Positions 43,433-55,500 of a stretch of 64,000 nucleotides of DNA are shown here, piece after piece (the stretch's first letter is position 1; every line of letters starts with the position of its first letter). Made by a program: the position numbers and the translations under genes. Source of the stretch: Scilla litardierei (lineage: Eukaryota; Streptophyta; Magnoliopsida; Asparagales; Asparagaceae); contig CM061135.1 in assembly GCA_030789695.1 (NCBI GenBank), forward strand, positions 113,964,301 through 114,028,300, read 5' to 3'. Under the pieces are notes generated by a model. That model was not told the origin of the DNA. It made no database searches and saw only the letters and a program-made list of their open reading frames with translations.

Positions 43433-45480
43433 ATGGCGGCTTCAACAAGATCGCAAGACAAATTTGAGGCGTTGGAGGCGAAATTCACAGGCGAAATTGA
43501 TGCAATCAAAAAGTCCTTGGCGGGAAACGACGAATCCATGGCGAAATTAACTATATCCATCTCCCAATTGGCGTCAAATCAAGCAAAGCACGACGATCAA
43601 TTTGCACAATTGATGGGAGCCCTAAATCAATTGGCGACAAACTCCAAAGGCGATGGGAGCCCTAATCCGATGCAAAAGACGGCACCTTTGAAGAAGGAGA
43701 AGGAGAAGGATGAGACTTTCCCCCAAAAGCAACCCTATTATGTGGAGGAGATGGACGAGGAAGATGACGTGGAGACATGGAGGGAGGACTACCGCGAGGA
43801 TATACGGCGGAAGGCGCAAGAGAGCCAAAGGAGGGGCGGGGGGCCTACCCGCCCCCTCGGAGATATCCATGGCCAAGATGAAGGCCGGCCGAACCCCCCA
43901 TGCATCCAGGGGGTCGGCCGGTAAGAGAAACAGGCGGGGGACCCTCCCCTGCCTCCGCCAGGCCACGGCAGGGGCGGCCAAGCCCTGCCGTGGCTCGGCA
44001 GGGCCTGTCGCCCCTCCGGGGGCCCCGGAGGGGCCCGCCTGTGTGCAGTGAAGGACCAGAGGCCCCCTGGCAGCCGCCAGGGGGCGACGACACCTCCAGC
44101 TGGGGCCGCCAGGGGCGGGAACCCCCTGGCAGCCTCCCGAAGGGCGGGGAACGCGTGGACAGCCCCCAGATGACTTTTTTGAGCCTCCCGTACAGCGGAC
44201 AGCGAACGAGGAGGGTTACGGGCAGTTTTCGGGAGACTATTTTGACCCTCCGGAGCGTCGACCAGCAGCGGAGGACCCTTACTACGGCAACAGACACGGG
44301 AGAGATTATTATTCTGACGGTAGGGGTGGCTACGAGGCAGAATTCGGCGACGACGCATGTTGGGACGATTTTGAGGGGCAGCGTGGAGATCGCCGTGGAG
44401 ACTACGGGGGCCACAGAGGGGTACCACCTAGGCGCTACGAGACACTGGACGAGAGACGTCGGCATTACCGTCCGCAGCACAGAGAGGAGGGGAGGCCCGA
44501 GCAAGGGCGTTTTGGAGGAGATTGCCGCGTCCGAAAGCTGAAGATGCTGCTATTTTCTGGGGAGGACCCACACACCTGGTTATTTACCGCAGAGAGATAC
44601 TTCACGGTGCATCACATGACCGAGGCCCAGAAGCTAGAGGCGGCAGCGATCTGCATGGAGGGGCGTGCCTTGGGATGGTACCAGTGGACGGAGAGGCGGC
44701 AGCAGATCAGGAGCTGGGAGGAGCTGAAGGACATGGTGCTGTAGAAGTTTAGACACCCTCGTCTGGGGAACCTACACGAGCAGCTATACGCCCTCAGGCA
44801 GGAGGGGCCGGTGCGGGATTACATTGAGAGATTTGAGACACTGGCCGGGCGAGTCCATGTGGTGTCTGACGAGTCACTGGAGGGTACTTTTCTGAAGGGA
44901 CTGTGCCCCAGTCTGAGAGCAGCAGTGAGACCCTACAAGCCCAGGGGGCTTTCAGAGGTCATAGAGATGGCCCAGATGGTGGAGGACGCACAGACTGAGG
45001 ATAGGCGGGTCCGAGGCAGCTACAGCAGTCAGACTTCGAGAGGCACCCCATCTGGGGCTGGAGGACCCGATACCACCGCAGGGGTGGCCCAGAAGAGCCG
45101 GGAGATGACTGGGGAGAAGAGCAGCATGCCAGTGACTGGGGGGCAGTTCAGACGCATGACGGATGCAGAGATAAGGGAAAAGCGGCAGAAGGGTTTATGT
45201 TTCCGGTGCGATGAGCGATTTTCACCGGGCCACCGGTGCGCGGGGCACAAGCTCCAGGTGATCCTGTTGGAGGACGACGACGGCGGGTCTGATGTCGAGG
45301 AGGAGGCCGCTGAGGGAGAGGAGGAGCTGGAGGGCCAGCAGTTGGACGTGGCGGAGGTGTCCCTCAACTCCGTGGTAGGGTTCACACCAAACCATACCAT
45401 GAAGCTGAGGGGAGAGGTCGGCGACCAGGAGTTGACTGTGCTGATTGATAGTGGGGCTACCCACAATTTTATTTCCAGAG
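43433..45480 (+). pseudogene. Reina gag and protease region, interrupted
   Basis: Starts at ATG 43433 just after the primer site. The N-terminal 160 residues are intact (FEALEAKF, KKSLAGNDESMAKL, an acidic/Lys-rich linker) until the frame breaks in a GC-rich block (about 43850-44165). It resumes by about 44170 and continues into the gag core (KLKMLLFSGEDPHTWLF, AERYF) with one stop at 44742-44744, a CAG-to-TAG change (VLQKF). Then come LRQEGPVRDYIERFETLAG, a zinc-binding CFRCDERFSPGHRC and protease LIDSGATHNFIS (45442-45477). A one-base change in the G-run near 45478 shifts the frame into pol. The product would form particles and process the polyprotein. Confidence 0.85.
43850..44165 (+). repeat. 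GC-rich, self-complementary block inside Reina gag
   Basis: About 300 bp of CCGGCC, GGGGCCC and GCCAGGGGG words with many short inverted repeats (e.g. CCCCTCCGGGG, GGCCCCCTGGC). Gag is normal on both sides, and the block itself is where the frame is lost. Similar blocks sit in the other two Reina elements. Confidence 0.6.
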
Positions 45481-48400
45481 GGTGGTGACACAGCTTGGAC
45501 TTCAGCTGACAGACTGCGGCAGCTTTAGTGTGATGATGGGGACGGGGAAGAAGGAGAGCAGCCCCGGAGTTTGCATGGGGTTGGTGCTAACCATGCAGGG
45601 GATACAGATCATTGCAGACTTTTTACCCCTAGACCTGGGGAGCACAGACGTCATCCTCGGCATGACATGGCTACAGACCTTAGGTGAGATGACCATAAAT
45701 TGGAAGCTGCTACGGATAGAGTTTCGGGAGGCGGGACGAGCAGTGATACTCCAGGGAGACCTTAGCCTCTGCAGAGTTTTGGTCTCTTTGAAGACCATGT
45801 TCAGGACCATCCAGACAGAGGGAGGCGGATACCTAGTAGAGCTGTACTCTTTGACAGGTGAGGGAGGCACAGAGGCCAGTACAGAGCAGCACATCCCAGG
45901 AGAGGTTCAGCAGCTGATGGACCAGTTTGAGGAGATCTTCCAGGAGCCTCGGGGCCTTCCACCACCACGGGACCACGAGCACGCCATAGTTCTACGAGAG
46001 GGTGTCTCCCCGATTAGCGTGCGGCCCTACCGATACCCTCAGCATCAGAAGGACGAGATAGAGAGGATGGTTTCCGAGATGGTGTAGGCCGGGGTGATCC
46101 AGCCGAGCATAATCCCGTTCTCCAGCCCAGTGTTGCTAGTGAAGAAGAAGGATGGTAGTTGGCGGTTTTGCGTGGACTACAGGGCGCTGAACAAGGAGAC
46201 GGTCCCTGATAAATTCCCGATACCTGTGATTGATGAGCTCCTGGATGAGCTACACGGAGCAGCCTGGTTCAGCAAGCTAGATCTTAAGTCAGGCTATCAC
46301 CAGATACGGATGCGACGGGAGGATGTGCCCAAGACGGCGTTCAGGACGCATGAGGGCCACTACGAGTTCCTGGTCATGCCCTTTGGGTTGACCAACGCCC
46401 CGGCCACCTTTCAGGCTCTCATGAATAAGGTATTCCGTCCCTTTCTCAGACGATTCGTACGAGTCTTTTTCGACGATATTTTGGTGTACAGTCGTACTCT
46501 GGAGGAGCATTTGGACCACCTGCAGGTGGGTTTTCAGGAGCTGCAGTACCACCAGCTATTTTGAACAGAAAGAAGTGTCTATTCGGGCAGCCGCAGGTGG
46601 AGTATCTGGGACACGTGGTCTCAGCAGGAGGGGTAGCCGCCGATAGAGCGAAGATAGCGGCCATGCTGGACTGGCCGCGCCCTACTACTCTCAGAGGGCT
46701 ACGGGGCTTCTTGGGCCTTACATGTTACTACCGCAGATTTGTAGAGGGTTATGGGACGATCGTCTGGCCATTGACAGAGTTATTGAAGAAGGATCAGTTC
46801 CACTGGGGGGAGGAGGCGACGACAGCTTTTGAGGCCCTGAAAAGGGCAATGACCACTGTGCCAGTATTGGCGTTGCCTGACTTCACCAGACCATTCGTAG
46901 TAGAGGCGGACGCATCATGACATGGGCTAGGAGCAGTACTGATGCAGGAGCAGCGTCCCATAGCTTACTACAGCCAGGTGCTGACCACGAGGGCCCGATT
47001 GCGATCGGTCTATGAGAGGGAGCTGATGGCGATAGTGTTGTCTATACAGAAGTGGAGACCATATTTATTGGGACGGAGCTTCATAGTGCGCACGGATCAG
47101 CGGAGCTTAAAATACCTGTTAGAGCAGCGGATGGTAGCAGAGGAACATCAGAAGTGGCTGCGAAAGCTGATGGGCTACAGGTTCGAGATCGAGTACCGCC
47201 CGGGATTGGAGAACAAGGTAGCAGATGCGTTATCTTGGCGGGAGGAAGAGACGGAGTTAGCAGCACTTACGGTGTCGATTCTAGAGGATTGGGGCCCACT
47301 GCAGCAGGAGGTGGAGCAGGACCCGGAGTTGGAGGTTATACGAGAGGCCCTTTTACAGGGGTCGACTGAGTACCCAGGATATTCTTTGCAGGATGGACGG
47401 CTACTTTACTGGGGGCGGCTGGTGATACCGAGGACTTCTACTTTTATACCAACCATCTTCCGGGAGTTCCACGGCAGTGCTATATGAGGACATTCTGGAG
47501 TCCTCAAGACCTACCAGCGGCTATCACGGGAGGTCTATTGGAAGGGACAGAAGAAGGATGTGGCAAGAATGGTGGCAGAGTGTGACGTGTGCCAGCGTCA
47601 CAAATATCAGGCCATGTCCCCAGGAGGACTACTACAGCCGCTATCTTTACCAGACAGAGTTTGGGAGGACCTCTCTATGGACTTCATCGATGGATTGCCT
47701 AAGTCGGGCGGTTACAGCGTCATTTTTGTTGTGGTAGACCGCCTCAGCAAATGTGCACATTTTATCCCGCTTAAGCATCCTTACAGCGCCGTTTCAGTGG
47801 CAGAGATTTTTGTGAGAGAGGTTATTCGTTTGCATGGCCCGCCGAAGTCCATAGTCTCGGATAGAGACAAGGTATTCCAGAGCAAGTTTTGGCAGGAGCT
47901 TTTTAGACTACAGGGGACGGCCTTGAAGCGGAGCACAGCTTATCATCCCCAGACTGACGGTCAAACGGAGGTAGTCAATAGGAGTGTGGAGACTTACCTA
48001 CGATGCTTCATCTCGGAGAATCCTAAGGAGTGGGCACGTTGGCTGCCGTGGGCGGAATACTGGTACAATACTTCATATCACACAGCGGCGCAGACTACAC
48101 CTTTCAGGATTTTGTATGGTAGGGATCCTCCGCACTTACTTCATTACGGTCATGAGACTACTCCGGTATTAGATGTCGAACAGTACCTGGCAGAGAGGGA
48201 CTTGATTCTAGAGGAGCTGAAGCTCCACTTGGCGAGGGCTCAGCAGGTGATGAAGGCTCGGGCAGACTTACACCGTCGAGACATGCACTTTGAGGTCGGT
48301 GATATGGTCTATCTAAAGCTAAGGCCCTACAGGCAGAGGTCGGTGGCTCATAGGAGGAATGAAAAGTTGGCGCCAAGGTATTTTGGACCTTTCAAGGTCG

Positions 48401-48760
48401 CGGCGAGGATAGGACTGGTGGCCTACAGATTGCGCCTACCCCCAGGATCTACCATGCACCCAGTCTTCCATGTCTCACAGTTGCGCCAGACCATTGGCAA
48501 CCACACCTCTTCCCCTACATTACCAGAGACCCTTACTGCGGATATGGAGGTGAGGATGGAGCCCGAGTTGTTAAAAAGGGTTCGGCAGAGTGACACAGGC
48601 GAGAGGCAGATATTACTGCAGTGGAGGGGCTTACCAGAGCACGACAGCACGTGGGAAGACATGGATGATATGGTGGCGCGCTTTCCAGACTTCCACCTTG
48701 AGGACAAGGTGGCTCTTGAGGGGGGAGTATTGATGGGCCTCTGGCCCAGCCGCAGCCCCT
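45481..48760 (+). pseudogene. Reina pol (RT, RNase H, integrase, chromodomain), interrupted
   Basis: [38 protein letters not shown] and the catalytic FFDDILVYS (about 46466-46492). RNase [29 protein letters not shown]. Integrase: HH-CC zinc residues around GHSGVLKTYQRL and CDVC, Asp in SMDFIDGLP, Asp in VSDRDKVF, Glu in DGQTEVVNR. Chromodomain: ILLQWRGLPEHDSTWEDMD (about 48610-48670). Breaks: TAG at 46085 (CAG expected), a lost base near 46560, TGA at 46918 and TGA at 47485. From 47560 to past the polypurine tract the frame is intact and runs into the 3' LTR. All catalytic residues of integrase are present. One to three repairs separate each domain from function, but as a whole it is inactive. 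Confidence 0.9.
48718..48730 (+). other. polypurine tract of the Reina element
   Basis: GAGGGGGGAGTAT directly before TGATGGGCC of the right LTR; the coding frame passes through it. Confidence 0.85.
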
Positions 48761-49083
48761 GCGGGTTTACACCCGCAGGCCCAGGCCGCCACCCCTCTTG
48801 GCTCCGAGTCCCCCTAGTCCTAGGATTGCCCAATCCCCTTAGTCCTAGGATTGCCTAATCCCCTTAGTCCTAGGATTGCCCTAGTTTCTATTAAAAATAG
48901 GGGGGAGTCTCTCTTGTATGCCTATGCTAATTTGATGATTGTTATTTGGTGATTCCATAGGTAGACGAGTGCGGACGTCCTCTAGGCGTCTTGGGAGGAG
49001 AGCACACCTCTTTTGTGCTCAATTATCTTTCTATTTTGCTATTTATTTTCTAATAAAAATTCCATCTTTGTTAGTTCCTAACA
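48731..49083 (+). repeat. 3' LTR of the Reina element
   Basis: 353 bp, same length as the 5' LTR, about eight differences by eye. Confidence 0.95.
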
Positions 49084-49225
49084 AAAATCTTCCTTTGAGT
49101 TCTTCCATCTTGCTTCCCAATTTTTGTTGTTGCTCCTTTAGGGTTTCCACATCGATTCCTATTTTTTTCTTTCAAAGCATCATCTTTCCTTATTGCCATC
49201 GGATTTAAGAGATTTGATACCAATT

Positions 49226-49556
49226 TGATAGAAAATGCTAGGGTTTTGGTGAAATAAATTTAGGGATTTAGGAGAAAGATATGGTTTCTATAGATGAAAA
49301 TGGAAATTACAAGATAACTTGGCCTTAATTAGGGAGGAGGACAGCTCTCCTAGCTTTGATTTGAGATAAAACTTAACTCTCCCAAGAGCTACTCTAGTCT
49401 ACTACTAATCTTTCTTCTTCTCTTAAATTCAAGGTCATCCTATAGCATTAACCCCTCATATATATAATGGACCATTTGTCCATAATTACAAAAATGCCCT
49501 TGAAGCTCAAAATTACAAAATTGTCATTGATTGTGGAAACACCCCTATTCCCAACA
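49226..49556 (-). repeat. 5' LTR of the small Reina-like element
   Basis: 331 bp; minus-strand start TGTTGGG, end TTCTATCA, then the primer site TTGGTATCAAATC at 49212-49224. Confidence 0.85.
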
Positions 49557-51886
49557 TGCACCCTCTGTGACTATGAGTTTTCCCCTAATTCCTGCATGTC
49601 TATCCTAAGTCTGATTTTAGTCTTATTAATAAAGATATCAGTATATTACACAATGTCTGCATTTAGTCGATACTGTGTCTATATCACACTCTAAAACAAT
49701 CGTTCATTCTCAGTTTTGTTTGCAGGTTCTTACATTTAACATGTCATTCTAATTAGTAAAATTAATCAAGGAATTTAACCATCAATGGAAACAGTTCAAG
49801 ACTAATATGCATGGAGAAGATAATGAAGCTGGCGATCATGTAAACTAACTAATACCGAATGTGGAATTATTATCTTAGAATTTCTAGTAAACAGTAAAAT
49901 TTTATAAATTGTCAATACATTGATCCCATTAAACAAAACATAAATTCTCGTTTTAATATATAAAATGTATAATTGAGCATGTATATTCAATTTTGTTAAA
50001 TTAATCAATAATCTTGCTTAAGATTTATGGTTTTTAAATTGTTTAAAGAGAGTTTTATTTGAGTTACTAATCATGGAGTTCATTTCCTTTTATACAGATT
50101 TTACTGCTCAAGGCAGATGGAATTCTAGCTGCAAAATAATTTCTTAAAGTCAAATTACAAGATTGTTGATAGTCATGTTGCATGCTTTACGGATTCAATT
50201 GTTTATACAACAATTCAAATTCGTGGTGCATGAAAAATTTATAAATTAAATTTAAACACTCTATTCTTCCTAGTTAGCTTCATTTGATTAGTAAATTACA
50301 AATAGGTTAATATCTTTTATAGTGCTCAATATAATTGTTAGAGGATTAGTTTACATGTGCAATCATTCTACCTAACTTCTCAGACTAATGTTAGTCAAAA
50401 TAACTATATTTATCTATAAGTGTAAATTTCCTAAAGCATGATAATTAATCAGGGGTTTACAACATCATAACATAATTTAACCAAAGTTTGTCCAAAGTTG
50501 TAAGCATCAAGATTCCATCAATCAAGAAGTTATTCATATTTAAATCAACATTTCCACATGCACTAATTTAATTACTCAACCTTAATTACAGATGTACTCC
50601 ATTAAAACAATCCAATTAAGTTTTATTCTTGAAGTTCCTTAAACGTGTGATTATTTAACCTACAAACAAACAGAGCACACGAACAGTTTCTCTTGAAATT
50701 GAATTTAAATTATAAATATCTAGATCTACATAGCTAGAGCTATGGAACCTACCTCAACATGGAAGGTGGTGGTTGCATAGTAGCGGAACATGTGATGGAG
50801 GGCGTCGGCTTCGGCGAGTGTTGGCAATAGCTGTAATGGCTCAAAAGCGGTTCGACAATAACCCGAGAGAGATAGGGTTAAGGGAGATGGAGAGGCGGTG
50901 GTGAGCTTCGGCAATTGGAAGTTTACCAAGATAGGATTGATGATGAGGTGGTGATGCAGTTGATGGACATGGTGATCAGAGAGGAGGATGATGCGCGAAG
51001 GATCAAATGCTCTCAAGATGAAAGGAGAGATGCGATGGCTCACGTAAGTGGTTGTCTTTTTTGTTTTGATTTTTTTGAGAGATGAAGTTTGGAGAAGGGA
51101 GAAGGGGTGGCGGGATGTTTGGCTGATGAATCGATGGAGATAGAGGAATAGTAGGTTATGCTTCTATGTAATTATATATATTAAGTTATGTTTAATTAGA
51201 TTATTATTAATATATAATTAATGGACTTAATTATGGTTAGTGGGGAGCGTATATGGCGTTAGTGGGGTACTGGGAGAGGGGTTATGGAAGATCAAGGGAT
51301 CGCGGGGTTAGTTGGGTTTCGGGTTGGGTTAGCGGGTCCTGGGTTAATAGGGTTTTGTTTAAAAATTGATTTAAAAATTCTGTAAAAACTACAAAAAATA
51401 CAAAAAATTAAAATTGGTCAAAATATTAAATTTATACAAATTATTTATGTACAAAATACAAGGATTTCGGTTGGGGTCATAGCATACAAATAGAAGGTCA
51501 TTGCATACAAATAGAAGAAATGTTCTTTCTCATGTTTTAAGATCTGCATTAAGCGTTTAAATTTTATATTTTAAGGGAATCATGGTGTATGATATTAAAA
51601 ATCTCTGGATATTTCCACTGTGGGTGAGATGTTGTCTTCTACTCTATCTGCCATGTAATTGCCTTGAAAAGTTTCTTTATAGAAATTTAGGTTTCTTAAC
51701 TTTCAACATCATGTTTCTTTTACTATCAATTTATTTCTTAAAGTTGATATTGCTTTCTGGTCAAAACCTTTTCAAGTAGCTAATCAAATTATTAGCTGTT
51801 ACTAACATTAAAGAGCATCAATTGTTACTGAAACAAATTACCAAATTTCTTTTTTCCTGCTTATTCTAAACACATTGAACTGGCAG
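49557..51886. other. right part of intron 1, no gene assigned
   Basis: AT-rich. One island of more balanced composition (50720-51060) is open on the minus strand for 105 codons (50726-51043); the upstream part is C/T-rich like a plant leader and the frame reaches GAG before GTAGGT, a good donor. It could be an exon remnant or a non-coding transcript start. I recognise no protein. The branch and acceptor of intron 1 (TTGAACTGGCAG) end the segment. Confidence 0.35.
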
Positions 51887-52047
51887 GAGCATGAACCTTG
51901 GTGTAGAAGATATATGGAACTCTACAATGAGCTGAGGGAGAACTGGGAAAGATTGTATTGGGACGAGGGTTATTCTAAGAAAATTGCACAAGATTATGCC
52001 AACTATGAATCTGCTGAAGATGATGACTTGGATTTTTCACCATACAG
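51887..52047 (+). CDS. plant gene, exon 2
   Basis: 161 nt, phase 0 at its start, between TTGAACTGGCAG and GTAAAAG. It reads EHEPWCRRYMELYNELRENW, then ERLYWDEGYSKKIAQDYANY, then an acidic ESAEDDDLDF and SPY. It is rich in Trp, Tyr and Glu/Arg and free of stops, clearly coding in contrast to the intron around it. It continues the charged, helical character of exon 1, which ends ...RRTRLVIKES. The last codon (Arg) is split, AG|G, with exon 3. Confidence 0.85.
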
Positions 52048-52887
52048 GTAAAAGTCCATTGTGTAATAGGTTCCTTGATCATATCATTTTACTACAATAT
52101 TTTGAAAATCCAAGACTGAACGGTTTTGGTTGTTTCATAGATGTTATCAAATTGCGGTCCGAATATTCTGCCATTTCTAAATAATAATAATAATAATAAT
52201 AATATGACAGCCCATGTATTGTAACAAGGAATAAAATCACTAATCACTTGTATTATAGACTATATTATATCAAACTTAACTATTGAAGATTTGGCACTTT
52301 ATGGCAGATTTTCACAATTTCAACGGAGTTGTCAATTTTTTTTGGAAAAAAAAGGAAAACTTGGGTATGCCATTAAGTATGGCCTTTGGCTTATTTTGTG
52401 CCTTAATGATGAGTGTGATTCCATATAGTAGACGCCATCATATTTCATATACGTCTAGAATACTTCCAGTATAGGTAAATTTTGATCACCCTTCATGCTG
52501 GAAGAAGTGCACATTTGTACCTACCAACTAGCACTCCTATGTCAGCTTTCCTTGCTCTTAATTTCTTTCTCCAAAGCTTGTCACCTCAAATCATTCAGGA
52601 TTGTTATCATATCACAGTGTTCTGTAGGAACCTGACCACTCTGTTTTTTCTGCTTTTTGGAGTTTTTTTAAAATTTAGCAGTGTTCTACAATGGACCCCT
52701 TTTTATGGGAGAAGATCCAGATGATGGTGATGATAGCTAAAATATGGCGTTTGCCCAGTTGTTTCCTTTTCCTTTTCATATTATTCTCCAATGGCTTTGG
52801 TGTTATTGTAATTATATGGATACGTGACAGTTTAAGGATTTCATGGATCCAACAAGTGTTCTAAAGTTTCTTACCACTCTGGTGCAG
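52048..52887 (+). other. intron 2 of the plant gene
   Basis: 840 bp, GTAAAAG to GGTGCAG. Contains an (AAT)n tract at 52180-52204. No TE recognised. Confidence 0.7.
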
Positions 52888-52918
52888 GAGGAGCCGGTCT
52901 CATGCTGAACAAAATAAG
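52888..52918 (+). CDS. plant gene, exon 3 (31-nt small exon)
   Basis: Between GGTGCAG and GTACAAC. With the AG left over from exon 2 it encodes RRSRSHAEQNK, an Arg/Ser-rich stretch after SPY, and ends on a full codon. The size is small, so the call rests on phase: 2 + 31 nt gives exactly 11 codons, and the next exon starts in phase 0. Confidence 0.7.
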
Positions 52919-53004
52919 GTACAACATTCATTAAGCTACACTTCATTACCTACTTTTATTTACATTCATTAAGCTACACTTTATTTACATTCATTAAGCT
53001 ACAA

Positions 53005-54575
53005 CCATACAATGTACTTTTTAATTGCCATTGAGGAGTATTTGCTACTGACGAACACATCTAAATGTTATGCCCAAGTTGTGGGCTGCGGTAAATGAAC
53101 CCAGATTACCAAGGAAGTTTGATTTTCTTCTTCTAGTCTTTGGGTTATGATTTACTAGGCCACTTTGCTTCCAAATACAAAGTGGGAAGAAGAGCTAGTC
53201 TATATAGTGATGAACAACAGCAATGATAATGACAAGATATGAATTAACCCAGTGTTTGGACTTGGCTACAAATTATAGTTTACTGGAAATAAATATGAAT
53301 GACATTAATAACTTGGACTAATTTTGCATCACATATACAATAAAAAGCATGCAAATGACCTTTACATAATTAATTAATGGATATACTTCCCTATAGATTT
53401 TCTGCTAGTTTATGCGGTTGTTTGATTGAAATCCATTAGTTGTTAGTAACTTGAGACCATTACCATGTTCTATGGATGAATTTAGGAAGATAATTGGATG
53501 CAGGAGTTGATTTATTCACGAATGAGATAAAGATGCTGACGCTCCGAGAAAGCATATTTTGTGTGCGTGCGCGCGTGCTTGCGCGCGCGTCTAATGCTAG
53601 CACATACTTAGATGGTTGCCTTTGTTAGCCTAACTATAACCAGCTATATTTGCATGTGGGTCGCCTTGATAAGATACTACATTGTAGGACATATTCTTGG
53701 GAAATGGGTGTAGAAACATCCATGCAATGATCAAATTCTCTATCAATGATAGTACTTTAGTTGGAAATTTTCGCCATTAATGTTCATTGTGCATGATGTT
53801 GACTTGGATATATTTGACGTTTTTGTAGGATGATGACTGGACCTTGTATTTACCAATTGCTAGAGAAGACAAAATATGTACCATGCGACTATAACTTTTA
53901 GTCGGTCTCTCAACTTAGGATGGGCCATTACCTATTCTCTATATGAAACTATGCTATTTTTCCTGAAAATTAATTTGTAGAAATGAGTAAAACTTGTTCA
54001 GCAAAGGACCATTCATGATATATCACATTTAGCAAAGGAACCAACGTTGCTGAATGGAAATGCATTGTGTTTATAAACGACTTAATTAATGAGTATGGTA
54101 TCTAAGGAACTACAATGTAAAGTGACTAGTGTAGGTTTACATTAAGCTACCATACAATTCAACTTTTTTACGTGCATTGAACTGAGGACCTTACCTGAAA
54201 TTTCGAATTTGGTATATGCAAGTCTCCAATGCCCTTTAATTTGGTAGTTTTCTACTCGAATTCGTCACAAAAAAGTGTTGGTCTACACTCTACATAGATA
54301 CACAAGTCTCTGTTGCTTACGTTTTCCTAACAATTCCTTTAGAATTCACCGGGAGATTGGGTTTTCAGGTTTGTATCTTTTATGTTTCCTTTTTAAATGC
54401 TTGACTCCTTTCGTGCTCCAAACAACCTGATTGCTAATATGCCTGACAACCTGATTGCTGATGTGCATATTTCTGTATGACGATGTAAATATGCCCGTCT
54501 AATCTAAGCTTCAATTGCCAACAATTTTAGTCAAATGTCTGTGATCCGCAATGACACTTATCTATTATACAATTG
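53005..54575. other. intron 3, first part, nothing recognised except a GC/GT tract
   Basis: AT-rich intron sequence. At 53561-53590 GTGTGCGTGCGCGCGTGC then TTGCGCGCGCGT is almost purely alternating purine-pyrimidine. Confidence 0.6.
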
Positions 54576-54847
54576 AGGGCCTTTGTCCTAGTCACAAGTT
54601 GACTGGGACAAAGGATTGGCCATGGGTGCGCCACCTCATCGCAATGGGCCCCCAAAAAGTCACCCACAAAAAAACCCAATGGTGCACTCACATTCAAAAA
54701 ACCACTAATTCAAATAACTTTCCCCTTTTACCCTCCGATGACACACACCCACGGTTCTCACTCCTTTTCGGTTGCGTGCGTGCACCACATTCTGTTCGTG
54801 GGGTGTTTTTTTTGCGCCGTGCACTGTGTGCACGAGTTATTTCCAGT
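54576..54847 (+). mobile_element. possible Helitron-related segment
   Basis: Ends with GTGCAC-TGT-GTGCAC (54819-54833), nine bases, then CCAG and T, the diverged partner of the ending at 34886-34914. Its left part holds a strong inverted repeat: CCTTTGTCCTAGTC at 54580-54593 pairs with GACTGGGACAAAGG at 54601-54614, one mismatch. The C/A-rich middle resembles 34680-34800 in style. The CTRR end is degenerate, so confidence is low. Confidence 0.3.
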
Positions 54848-55500
54848 ACAAATACCATTTAGCAAGATTGCCATTGGTTGTCTCCTTATTTTTGGAGGTC
54901 AGAATATGGGTCATTCCGGGTGGAAATGTTTATCAGAGTTTTTGTTTGCTTTACATTGGATGGGTATAGAGTTGGCTCCCTGAACATTATCGTCCATTCT
55001 TTCTCTTCTCTGATGTCTCCTTCACCTGATGTCATGAATTTTATTCCCTTTCATCCTTTATCATTCGCTTTCGTTCGTCTCTTCTTGGGCCTTAGCTTGC
55101 AATGCACATGTCGTCACGATTATAATTTTCAATAGTGAACCTTTGGATCATCTGAAGGAATTTTCTTTTGTTCTTGCAGCAATGGAGATTAGTGGATCAA
55201 CATCATCTGCATTTATTCTTCTTTGATGACATATCCATGAATTCCCTAACTGATTCTCCTATCCATTGTTGTATTCCCATGAGATAATTGGCATCTCCTC
55301 TCCTTGTCATGGTTGTAGCAATGGTTGGGATGAAAACTATAACTCACTCATTGAATCTGGAGATGCTACCATGCTTTTGTGTTCGAACCATGTGCTATTT
55401 GTTGAAGCGTACACTTCAAAATGAGTGCCCATGTCGGATAATTGTTGGCCACCGACACTTGGATGATATTTGCATTGTACATTTTGGACACTTTGGAACC
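54848..55500. other. intron 3 between Helitron-like segment and TRIM, nothing recognised
   Basis: Non-coding; small open frames (up to 85 codons) show no known features. It ends with GAACC, the target of the TRIM. Confidence 0.5.

Larger units (their letters stand above)
43053..49083 (+). mobile_element. Reina-type chromovirus, complete structure, plus strand, TSD AAAAT
   Basis: Two 353-bp LTRs (43053-43405 and 48731-49083), both TGATGGGCC to CCTAACA, differ at about eight sites by eye (about 2.3%). AAAAT flanks both sides (43048-43052 and 49084-49088). TGGTATCAGAGC (43409-43420) is the tRNA-Met primer site, and GGGGGGAGTAT precedes the right LTR. Gag and pol are full-length but carry stops and frameshifts. 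The short LTRs, the chromodomain and the reading frame running into the 3' LTR are Reina features. It is inserted in the gag of the minus-strand Reina relative. Confidence 0.95.
41845..49556 (-). mobile_element. small Reina-like element, minus strand, split by another retrotransposon
   Basis: Short direct repeats at 41845-42181 and 49226-49556 (clearly diverged) are flanked on both outer sides by TGCAC (41840-41844 and 49557-49561). On the minus strand the 5' LTR is followed by TTGGTATCAAATC, a tRNA-Met-type primer site. The 3' LTR is preceded by GGGACGGAGTAA then TGTTA, the Reina-type polypurine tract. Without the nested element the interior is only about 1 kb: the start of gag and a GC-rich block, with no pol. 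It is therefore a deleted, non-autonomous Reina relative, and older than the element inside it. Confidence 0.85.
34443..51886 (+). other. intron 1 of the plant gene (17.4 kb, TE-filled)
   Basis: Begins GTGCCC and ends TTGAACTGGCAG. It holds a putative Helitron end, two MULEs and two nested Reina-type retrotransposons, which make up most of its length. All are listed separately. Confidence 0.7.

Noticed and set aside
43789..44541. Long minus- and plus-strand frames over the GC-rich gag block
   Set aside because: Antisense or frame-shifted readings of Reina gag; composition explains their length.
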